Assembly (NCBI RefSeq): GCF_002440555.1
Contig: NZ_DJUR01000013.1
Location: 1 to 30,927 of the forward strand
Reading direction: 5' to 3'
DNA length: 30,927 bases
Source of the DNA: Aerococcus sp. UBA6277
GTDB lineage: Bacteria; Bacillota; Bacilli; Lactobacillales; Aerococcaceae
The translations under genes were made by a program, and so were the position numbers. Below are positions 24,610-30,927 of this stretch, one piece after another. The notes beneath the pieces are model-generated. The model did no database searches. It was not told the DNA's origin and worked only from the letters and a program-made list of their open reading frames with translations. Numbering within the stretch: position 1 is the first letter of the stretch; every line of letters starts with the position of its first letter.

Positions 24610-25935
24610 ATGTCAACATTTTTTGATTATGCCAAGATCTGGGTGAAAGCAGGTAAGGGTGGCGACGGTATGGTTGCCTTTTTACGAGAAAAATATCGTC
24701 CAGATGGAGGTCCAGCTGGTGGAGATGGTGGTCGCGGAGGCGACATCATCTTCAAAGTTGATGAAGGGTTAAGAACCTTGATGGACTTCCGATACAACCG
24801 TCACTTTAAGGCGAAACCAGGTGAAAATGGGATGCCAAAAGGTATGTACGGTCGTGGTGCAGAGGATATGTATGTCGCTGTACCCCCTGGAACTGTTGTC
24901 AAAAATTTTGACACTGGTCAAATTATTGGTGATTTAGTGGAAAACGGTGAAGAGCTCATCGTGGCACATGGTGGTCGTGGAGGCCGTGGGAACATGAAAT
25001 TTGCGACTCACAACAACCCGGCACCAGAAATCGCTGAAAATGGGGAACCAGGTGAAGAAATTACCCTACAATTAGAATTGAAATTAATCGCGGATGCCGG
25101 ATTAGTTGGTTTCCCATCAGTTGGTAAATCAACCTTATTATCTGTTGTCACAGCGGCTACACCTAAAATTGGTGATTACCACTTTACGACGATTACACCA
25201 AATTTAGGTGTGGTAAATACTCGTTCGAATGAATCTTTTGTATTAGCCGATTTACCTGGTTTAATTGAAGGAGCTGCTGACGGTATTGGTTTAGGGTTCC
25301 AATTCTTACGCCACGTTGAGCGTACCAAGGTGATTTTACATGTAATTGATATGGGTGGTTTTGAAAATCGTGACCCATTTGATGACTATGTAGCCATCAA
25401 TAAAGAATTGCATAATTATGATGATAATTTGATGTCTAGACCAACGATTATCGTTGCCAATAAAATGGATATTCCTGAAGCTGAATTATATATTGAAGAA
25501 TTCAAGGATAAACTTGCAAGTTATTTTGCAGAAAACTATCCAGACTTGAAATTGCCAGAAATTTTTCCAATTTCAGCTTATACTAGAGAAGGCTTAGATC
25601 CTTTAATGGACCACACAGCTGAATTGATCCGTTTAGAAGAAGCGCGCATTGCTGAAGAAGGTAAACAAGCGTCTACTGAAACAGTGGTTTATGAAATTCC
25701 TGAAGACGAAGAGCCACCATTCTATGTGGGTCGTGAATCTGATGGTACCTTCTACCTATACGGTGACAAGATTGAGAAAACATTTAAGATGGCGAACTTG
25801 GAATATGATGAGTCGGCATTACGATTTGCTCGTCAGTTGAAGAATATGGGGGTTGATAAAGCCTTGGCTGCACGTGGTGCAAAACAAGGGGATATTATCC
25901 GTATTTTAGACTATGAGTTTGAATTCCAAGAATAG
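24610..25935 (+). CDS. obgE: GTPase ObgE/CgtA
   Basis: This essential GTPase acts in late 50S assembly and links ribosome status to stress and cell-cycle control. The 441 residues have the glycine-rich Obg fold (about 1-158, e.g. [13 protein letters not shown]), a G domain with G1 GFPSVGKS (167-174), [17 protein letters not shown] and NKMD, and a C-terminal OCT domain (about 355-441). AAAGGAGGGG lies six bases before ATG 24610. Placement directly behind glyS differs from B. subtilis. A 173-bp stretch without an ORF separates its stop from the next terminator. Confidence 0.97.
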   Translation: MSTFFDYAKIWVKAGKGGDGMVAFLREKYRPDGGPAGGDGGRGGDIIFKVDEGLRTLMDFRYNRHFKAKPGENGMPKGMYGRGAEDMYVAVPPGTVVKNFDTGQIIGDLVENGEELIVAHGGRGGRGNMKFATHNNPAPEIAENGEPGEEITLQLELKLIADAGLVGFPSVGKSTLLSVVTAATPKIGDYHFTTITPNLGVVNTRSNESFVLADLPGLIEGAADGIGLGFQFLRHVERTKVILHVIDMGGFENRDPFDDYVAINKELHNYDDNLMSRPTIIVANKMDIPEAELYIEEFKDKLASYFAENYPDLKLPEIFPISAYTREGLDPLMDHTAELIRLEEARIAEEGKQASTETVVYEIPEDEEPPFYVGRESDGTFYLYGDKIEKTFKMANLEYDESALRFARQLKNMGVDKALAARGAKQGDIIRILDYEFEFQE

Positions 25936-26108
25936 CAGGTGCGACAAAAATCGTCTAGAATTGACAGGCTGGACCAAAAGCCGAAAAATTACTCTAGAAG
26001 TAACTGGCGTATTTTGGGAAGCATCGGATCATTCTGACTTTCAGCGCCCGATATCATGAGGATTGTTGGTGGGGAGGGGACACTTTAGCCTTAAACCCAT
26101 CGAAAGAC
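25936..26108 (+). other. Unexplained 173-bp gap after obgE, possible leader or small RNA
   Basis: No ORF here has a ribosome-binding site. TTGACA (25961-25966), a perfect -35, is followed after 17 bp by AAAAAT, a poor -10. The stretch could be the 3' UTR of obgE, a leader for rnz, or a small RNA ending at the 26109 hairpin. I recognise no known RNA family. Confidence 0.3.
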
Positions 26109-26162
26109 GAGCGCACATTGAACAGGGAGACTTGGATTTAATGTGCGCTCTTGATTTTTTTT
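26109..26162 (+). terminator. Terminator hairpin between obgE and rnz
   Basis: GAGCGCACATT (26109-26119) and AATGTGCGCTC (26140-26150) form a perfect 11-bp stem with a 20-base loop, followed by TTGA and a long T run. rnz starts 35 bases further on, so the hairpin could also act as an attenuator. Confidence 0.8.
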
Positions 26163-26195
26163 ACGAATATATAAAATAGAAATGAGCGAAAAAAA

Positions 26196-27116
26196 GTGGA
26201 GATAACTTTTTTGGGAACAGGTGCTGGCGTTCCGAGTAGGAGTCGTAATGTGACAAGCATCATGTTAAAACTATTAGACGAAAGTAATGAAATGTGGATG
26301 TTTGATTGTGGGGAAGCAACCCAACATCAGATTATGAAAACCACATTGAAACCGCGTAAAGTCACTAAAATTTTTATCACGCATTTACATGGAGACCACA
26401 TTTTTGGCTTGCCAGGTTTTTTATCTTCAAGAAGCCATCAAGGCGGAGAATCTCCGGTGACCATTTATGGACCTAAAGGGATTAAAGCTTATATTGAAAA
26501 CTTTCTTCAAGTTACCCGTACGTCCTTAGGCTATGATCTAATTATTCAGGAGTTAGCCGATGAAGGCATGGTCTTTCAAAATGATCAATACCAGGTCCAC
26601 TATAAGACTTTAGACCACGCTGTTCAGTCTTATGGCTTTAGAGTCATTGAGGCAGACCAGGTAGGGGAATTGTTGATAGATAAGGCAAGGGAAGCGGGCG
26701 TACCAAATGGGCCTTTACTAGGACAATTAAAAAAAGGTAAGACGATTACTTTAGAAGACGGTACCCATTTAGATGGCCGTGACTTTATTGGACCTGATAA
26801 AAAGGGCCACATTGTCACCATTTTAGGTGATACCCGTTATAACAAAAATGCGGTAGCTCTTGCTAAAGATGCGGACGTTTTAGTGCATGAAGCGACCTTT
26901 GCTGCTGGTGAGGAACGAATGGCACGTAATTACTACCATTCAACCGCTAAACAAGCAGGTCAGGTGGCTAAGGAAGCCAATGTCAAACAGTTATTACTCA
27001 CCCATATTTCAGCTAGATATGTAGGAAAAGCGTCACAGCAACTAGAGGCAGATGCCAAGAAAGTGTTTACCAACAGCCAAATTGTAAAGGATTTTGATTC
27101 AATCAGTCTCGGATAA
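26196..27116 (+). CDS. rnz: Ribonuclease Z
   Basis: RNase Z is an endonuclease that trims tRNA precursors at the 3' end. The 306 residues form a metallo-beta-lactamase fold starting MEITFLGTGAGVPSRSRNVTS, with the zinc motif HLHGDH (H63, H65, D67, H68), a GDTR segment, VHEATF, and a final HISARY. The start is GTG 26196, the only codon that gives the conserved N-terminus. The ribosome-binding site is poor. A seven-codon frame (ATG 26182, peptide MSEKKWR) overlaps the start in another frame and could couple translation. It heads the rnz-SDR-recJ-apt group. Confidence 0.95.
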   Translation: MEITFLGTGAGVPSRSRNVTSIMLKLLDESNEMWMFDCGEATQHQIMKTTLKPRKVTKIFITHLHGDHIFGLPGFLSSRSHQGGESPVTIYGPKGIKAYIENFLQVTRTSLGYDLIIQELADEGMVFQNDQYQVHYKTLDHAVQSYGFRVIEADQVGELLIDKAREAGVPNGPLLGQLKKGKTITLEDGTHLDGRDFIGPDKKGHIVTILGDTRYNKNAVALAKDADVLVHEATFAAGEERMARNYYHSTAKQAGQVAKEANVKQLLLTHISARYVGKASQQLEADAKKVFTNSQIVKDFDSISLG

Positions 27117-27143
27117 GAAGCCACATTTATAGGAGTGATGAAA

Positions 27144-27941
27144 ATGTCTCAAACATACACAGTCATTACAGGTGCATCTTCAGGAATCGGTCAAGCTTTT
27201 GCTTACAAAATGGCCAGCGAAGGTAGAAATATCATCATCAACGGTCGAAACAAAAAACGGTTAAACGAAACGAAGAAACAGGCGAAAGCAATAGGTGCTG
27301 GACAAGTTTTAGCTTATACAGCCGACTTAGTGACAGGTGACGAAGCCGAGAAATTCGCCCAATACTGCTTTGATAAAGGTCAGATTGAAAATTTTGTCCA
27401 TTGTTTAGGTTTTGGTGATTTTTCAGCAATTAGTGACCAAGATTATACACAAATCGCTAAACTGACCCATACTAATTTGTTATTGACTATGTTCCTTTCA
27501 AAACGCTTTGCAGCCGGAATGTTAGACCAAGATACTGAAGCAAATAACATCACCTTAATTGCGTCAGTTGCTGGTTTAATTCAAACCCCTAAATCAGCGG
27601 TTTATGCAGCCAGTAAGGCAGGTGTTCATGCCTTTGCCAATGGTTTAAGACAAGACTTGTGGTCAACCAAGATTAAAGTGACTTGTATCTTACCTGGTCC
27701 AGTTGACACAGCTTTCTTTGATATTGCGGATAAAGATGGGTCATACTTTGAAAATGTCCAATCCTTTGCGACCACACCAGAAATTGTAGCTGATAAAATG
27801 GCAATCGCGATTGAACGTGGCCAGTTTGAGCTAGTGGTGCCATTTTACTATGACATTATGAACCGTCTAATGAGATTGGCACCAAGCCTAGCTTATCGTT
27901 TGATTCATATGGCCTATGAAAAAGGCCAATTTAGAGACTAA
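27144..27941 (+). CDS. SDR-family oxidoreductase, YqjQ-like
   Basis: The 265-residue protein has GASSGIG starting at residue 10 and an intact catalytic set S141, Y154 and K158 (YAASK), so it should be an active NAD(P)-dependent dehydrogenase or reductase. The usual NNAG motif is replaced by VHCLGFGDF. A similar gene (yqjQ) lies near rnz in Bacillus, which fits this position. The substrate is unknown. The start is ATG 27144, eight bases after AGGAGTG; GTG 27135 and ATG 27138 lie within or next to that site. recJ follows after 32 bp. Confidence 0.87.
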   Translation: MSQTYTVITGASSGIGQAFAYKMASEGRNIIINGRNKKRLNETKKQAKAIGAGQVLAYTADLVTGDEAEKFAQYCFDKGQIENFVHCLGFGDFSAISDQDYTQIAKLTHTNLLLTMFLSKRFAAGMLDQDTEANNITLIASVAGLIQTPKSAVYAASKAGVHAFANGLRQDLWSTKIKVTCILPGPVDTAFFDIADKDGSYFENVQSFATTPEIVADKMAIAIERGQFELVVPFYYDIMNRLMRLAPSLAYRLIHMAYEKGQFRD

Positions 27942-27973
27942 TTTTCTACGAAACTTAGAAATGAGGACAAATT

Positions 27974-30325
27974 TTGTTGCAATCAGTTTATGAATGGATA
28001 GAACCTGAATACTTAAGCAATGCGGATGATACAGCTGTAACTTTTATACAGCAAGTAGCTGAAGACCTATCCTTACCAAAGATGGTCGTACAGGTCATTT
28101 ATGATAAAGGCTACCAGACAGCTGAAGCTATCCAGACTTTTATCGCTAAAGAGCCCGTATTTCATGATCCATTCTTATTAAAAGATATGGAAAAGGCCGT
28201 TTCAAGACTACAGCAAGCGGTTGAAGATTATGAAGAGATTTTAATCTATGGGGATTATGACGCAGATGGCATTACTTCAACGACGATTTTGTATGAAACA
28301 CTAGAAATGCTTGGGGCTAATGTATCCTTTTATTTACCTAACCGGTTTGAAGATGGATATGGGCCAAACAAGGATGTCTATGCTTATTACATCAAGAAAG
28401 GGACGCAACTGATCCTGACTTGTGATAACGGGGTAGCAGGACACGAAGCCGTAGCTTATGCTAAAGACCAAGGTGTTGACGTGATTATTACAGACCACCA
28501 TGAAATTGGAGACAGCTTGCCTGATGCTTATGCTATTGTTCATCCACGCCATCCAGAAGGCCAATATCCTTTTGGTGATTTAGCAGGTGCTGGTGTCGCC
28601 TTGAAATTGGCCACAGCCTTACTTGGTGAAACGCCAAGTGATTTACTGGATGTTGCTGCTATTGGTACCGTTGCTGACTTGGTTTCCTTAACTGACGAAA
28701 ACCGGGTCATTGTGGCGTCTGGATTAGACCAAATGAAGCATACCGAGCGGTTAGGCTTACAGATGTTTTTTGAAAAAGAAAGCATCCAGCCAGACCAAAT
28801 CGATGAACAAACGATTGGTTTTATCTTGGGACCAAGGTTAAATGCCTTAGGTCGTTTGGGCGATCCGACCCCTGGTGTACGGTTCTTAACCTCTTTTGAT
28901 GACCAAGAAGTTGGTGAATTGGTCGAATTACTAGACTCAGAAAATAATGCGCGCAAAGCCATCGTTGATAAAATGGTGACGGAAGCTGAAGTCTTAGTTG
29001 GCGGTGAAGGTGAATTACCGCAAATGATTATCTTGGGTCAAGAAGGTTGGCATGAAGGAGTCCTTGGAATTGTAGCCAGTCGTTTGGTTGAAAAATACCA
29101 TCGGCCAACTATTCTATTAAGTAAGAATACTGAAAAGGGTACTTTTAAAGGGTCGGGTCGTTCAATAGAGGGAATTGACCTTTTCCAAGTATTACAAGCC
29201 GGGAAAGTTTACGCTGATAAATTTGGTGGTCATGAAATGGCTGCTGGAATGACCGTAGCTATTGACCAGTTTGATGCTTGGAAAACAGCATTATTAGACC
29301 GTATAGCTGAATTTGAAGCCGTATTTAACCAAAAAACACCATTGAAAATTGACGGGATTATCGGGATTACAGATATTACTCTTGAGAATATCAAGGCGCT
29401 TGATCCGATTAAACCCTTTGGAACGGATAATAGACAGCCCTTATTTTTAATGAAAGACGTCCAATTGTCACAAATCCAGTTGATAGGAAAAGACAAGAAT
29501 ACTTTGAAATTGACAGTGGCAGATGCAGACGCAGGCATAAAGACAAGCATGATTGCTTTTAAATCTGGCGCATTAGCCAAACAACTGGTCGCAAATGATC
29601 CAATTGATGTGGTGGTCACCTTATCCGTCAATGCATGGAACGGGAACCAGTCACCCCAAGCGCAAATCAAGGATATTCGCCAGGCGAGTAAAAGCATTTT
29701 TGACTTGCGAAATATGCGTGAGCGTAATCAAATTATGTCTATTGAAAATGCCACTTACGTCTTTGAAAATGCGCCATTTTTCAGGGCTTATAAAGACGAA
29801 ATTCCTTTCACAAGTGAGGCTATTATGACTAGTGAAATTGATCAGGTCCTTGAAAAAGGTTCGGCACTTGCTAGTAAGGAAAGCTTAGTTATTTTTGATA
29901 TTCCAAAGGATTTAACGGCTATTAAAGACTTGATAAACCAGGCGGCAATTGATAATATTTATATCTATGCTTATTCTGCGGTCAATGCTTACATGGTTGG
30001 AAAACCAACCCGGAAAGAATTCGGTCAATTATATAAATACTTACAAGGCCACGGAACTGTGCCGCTGGCGGGTAAGGAACAGGCCCTGGCAGACTTCTTC
30101 AAAATTTCCAAAATCAAACTTGATTTAATGGTGAAAGTCTTAGAAGAAGTGGAATTGGTTAGATGGCATAATACTGATTTAGTGACCTTACCGGTAAATG
30201 AAAAGGTAGACTTATTGGCTACTCAAACAATGGCCGATTGGGAAACCCAAATCAATAATGAACGACTTTTACGGTATAATGATATAACAACGATTAAAGA
30301 TTTTTTCTATTCAGGAGGAAAATAA
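27974..30325 (+). CDS. recJ: Single-stranded-DNA-specific exonuclease RecJ
   Basis: RecJ is a 5'-3' exonuclease in recombination and mismatch repair. The 783 residues are close to the long Bacillus form (786), longer than E. coli RecJ. The DHH phosphoesterase motifs are [11 protein letters not shown] (D94, D96, D98), CDNG (D151) and TDHHEIGD (D174, H175, H176). A DHHA1 domain includes [10 protein letters not shown] and [11 protein letters not shown]. An OB-fold region and a Gram-positive C-terminal extension follow. The start is TTG at 27974 (or TTG 27977) after GAGGA. Its stop overlaps the apt ATG by one base. Confidence 0.95.
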   Translation: MLQSVYEWIEPEYLSNADDTAVTFIQQVAEDLSLPKMVVQVIYDKGYQTAEAIQTFIAKEPVFHDPFLLKDMEKAVSRLQQAVEDYEEILIYGDYDADGITSTTILYETLEMLGANVSFYLPNRFEDGYGPNKDVYAYYIKKGTQLILTCDNGVAGHEAVAYAKDQGVDVIITDHHEIGDSLPDAYAIVHPRHPEGQYPFGDLAGAGVALKLATALLGETPSDLLDVAAIGTVADLVSLTDENRVIVASGLDQMKHTERLGLQMFFEKESIQPDQIDEQTIGFILGPRLNALGRLGDPTPGVRFLTSFDDQEVGELVELLDSENNARKAIVDKMVTEAEVLVGGEGELPQMIILGQEGWHEGVLGIVASRLVEKYHRPTILLSKNTEKGTFKGSGRSIEGIDLFQVLQAGKVYADKFGGHEMAAGMTVAIDQFDAWKTALLDRIAEFEAVFNQKTPLKIDGIIGITDITLENIKALDPIKPFGTDNRQPLFLMKDVQLSQIQLIGKDKNTLKLTVADADAGIKTSMIAFKSGALAKQLVANDPIDVVVTLSVNAWNGNQSPQAQIKDIRQASKSIFDLRNMRERNQIMSIENATYVFENAPFFRAYKDEIPFTSEAIMTSEIDQVLEKGSALASKESLVIFDIPKDLTAIKDLINQAAIDNIYIYAYSAVNAYMVGKPTRKEFGQLYKYLQGHGTVPLAGKEQALADFFKISKIKLDLMVKVLEEVELVRWHNTDLVTLPVNEKVDLLATQTMADWETQINNERLLRYNDITTIKDFFYSGGK

Positions 30326-30837
30326 TGGATTTTAAACAATATGTTGCAGACGTACAGGACTTCCCAGAGAAAGATATTTTATTTAGAGATATCACGCCCT
30401 TGATGGGGAATGGCCCAGCCTTCCACGAAGCAATTGATGAAATCGTGGAATTTGCACGTGAGAAAGATGTAGATGTGGTTGTTGGACCAGAAGCCCGCGG
30501 ATTTATCGTTGGTTGTCCAGTTGCTTATGCATTAAATATTGGCTTCGTTCCTGCGCGTAAAAAAGGTAAATTGCCTCGTGAAATCGAGTCAATCGATTAC
30601 GGTTTGGAGTACGGTCAGTCAACCCTACAAATCCATAAAGATGCGATTAAACCAGGCGATAAAGTCTTAATTGCAGATGACTTATTGGCAACTGGTGGTA
30701 CCATCGAAGCTTGTGTGTCATTAATTGAAAAATTAGGTGGCGAAGTTGTTGGTGCAGCCTTCTTAGTAGAATTAGATGAATTCAAAGCGAGAGAAAAAAT
30801 CGCTGGTACTGACGTTTTCTCATTAATGCACTACTAA
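30325..30837 (+). CDS. apt: Adenine phosphoribosyltransferase
   Basis: Apt converts adenine and PRPP to AMP in purine salvage. The 170 residues are the typical length. The sequence starts [20 protein letters not shown], includes GPEARGF, and carries the PRPP loop [13 protein letters not shown] at 114-126. GGAGGA in the end of recJ serves the ATG, which overlaps the recJ stop. The recJ-apt linkage is conserved in Bacilli. A terminator follows, ending the operon. Confidence 0.97.
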   Translation: MDFKQYVADVQDFPEKDILFRDITPLMGNGPAFHEAIDEIVEFAREKDVDVVVGPEARGFIVGCPVAYALNIGFVPARKKGKLPREIESIDYGLEYGQSTLQIHKDAIKPGDKVLIADDLLATGGTIEACVSLIEKLGGEVVGAAFLVELDEFKAREKIAGTDVFSLMHY

Positions 30838-30859
30838 TATTAATAAGTTATATAAGAGA

Positions 30860-30906
30860 AACAAGACCAGGTCAGACCCTTTCAGGGCGCGACTTGATCT
30901 TGTTTT
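30860..30906 (+). terminator. Terminator after apt
   Basis: AACAAGACCAGGTC (30860-30873) and GACTTGATCTTGTT (30891-30904) form a 14-bp stem with one mismatch, with an inner CCCT/AGGG hairpin, followed by T. Confidence 0.85.
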
Positions 30907-30927
30907 TTGGTTCTATAATAAATAGTG

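Noticed and set aside
25939..26037. GTG-started 32-codon frame directly after obgE
   Set aside because: No ribosome-binding site precedes it and no motif is seen; kept only as part of the unexplained gap.
26182..26205. Seven-codon ATG frame overlapping the rnz start, or a frameshift in the A7 run
   Set aside because: The rnz N-terminus from GTG already matches the family, so no frameshift needs to be assumed; the micro-frame has no clear ribosome-binding site of its own.
28540..29697. Long minus-strand frames (140 and 155 codons) inside recJ
   Set aside because: Antisense to conserved DHH/DHHA1 domains, no ribosome-binding site and no family resemblance.

Overview
The window is about 31 kb of core chromosome from a low-GC Gram-positive bacterium. 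It is most likely a member of the Lactobacillales. An Aerococcaceae-like genus is my guess, but the sequence alone does not settle it. The evidence is AT-rich third codon positions, strong AGGAGG ribosome-binding sites, frequent TTG/GTG starts, tRNA-sensing T-box leaders before hisS and glyQS, PyrR-type attenuators in the pyr operon, the tetrameric-type GlyQ/GlyS glycyl-tRNA synthetase, and gene orders seen across Bacilli (hisS-aspS, rpsU-yqeY, phoH-ybeY-dgkA-era-recO-glyQS, rnz-SDR-recJ-apt). I see no tRNA or rRNA genes, intact insertion sequences, prophage genes, CRISPR arrays or origin.

Layout. (1) 77-1432, minus: a membrane-anchored LytH-type amidase, divergent from hisS. (2) 1561-5006: promoter, His-specific T-box leader, hisS, aspS, terminator. 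(3) 5050-6843: sppA signal peptide peptidase and an RDD membrane protein. (4) 6896-10899: pyrimidine operon pyrR-pyrB-pyrC-pyrD with two PyrR-binding attenuators, one before pyrR and one between pyrR and pyrB. (5) 10940-11770, minus: a PpsR/YqfL-type kinase/phosphorylase. (6) 11846-13424: a PcpA/MhqO-type ring-cleaving dioxygenase behind a promoter with repeated operator-like sites, followed by a Zur-like Fur-family regulator. (7) 13549-14328: rpsU-yqeY. (8) 14329-14738: a gap containing an unannotated 33-codon ORF with a strong ribosome-binding site, ending in four consecutive UUA leucine codons plus Ala-Lys, and followed by nested hairpins and a strong terminator. (9) 14739-17359: an SDR with a substituted catalytic Tyr/Lys pair, a 2-keto-4-pentenoate hydratase-family protein, and a convergent D-2-hydroxyacid dehydrogenase. 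(10) 17495-21307: phoH, ybeY, dgkA, era, recO. (11) 21270-25935: Gly-specific T-box leader, glyQ, glyS, obgE. (12) 25936-26195: a gap with an unexplained sequence ending in a strong terminator hairpin. (13) 26196-30906: rnz, a YqjQ-like SDR, recJ, apt, terminator.

How the parts fit. Most of the window is housekeeping: tRNA charging regulated by uncharged tRNA, pyrimidine synthesis regulated by PyrR with UMP, ribosome assembly and RNA maturation (Era, YbeY, ObgE, RNase Z, PhoH), DNA repair (RecO, RecJ) and purine salvage (Apt). The accessory-looking part is 11.8-17.4 kb. The dioxygenase and the SDR-hydratase pair share a 17-nt identical 5'-leader element, which suggests joint regulation of a small quinone/aromatic or keto-acid detoxification module.

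The points most worth following up are the 33-codon ORF unit at 14.45 kb, the paired operator-like sites and shared leader element, the SDR without its catalytic Tyr/Lys, the acidic N-terminal extension of Era, and the structured gap before rnz. None of these amounts to a proven new system.
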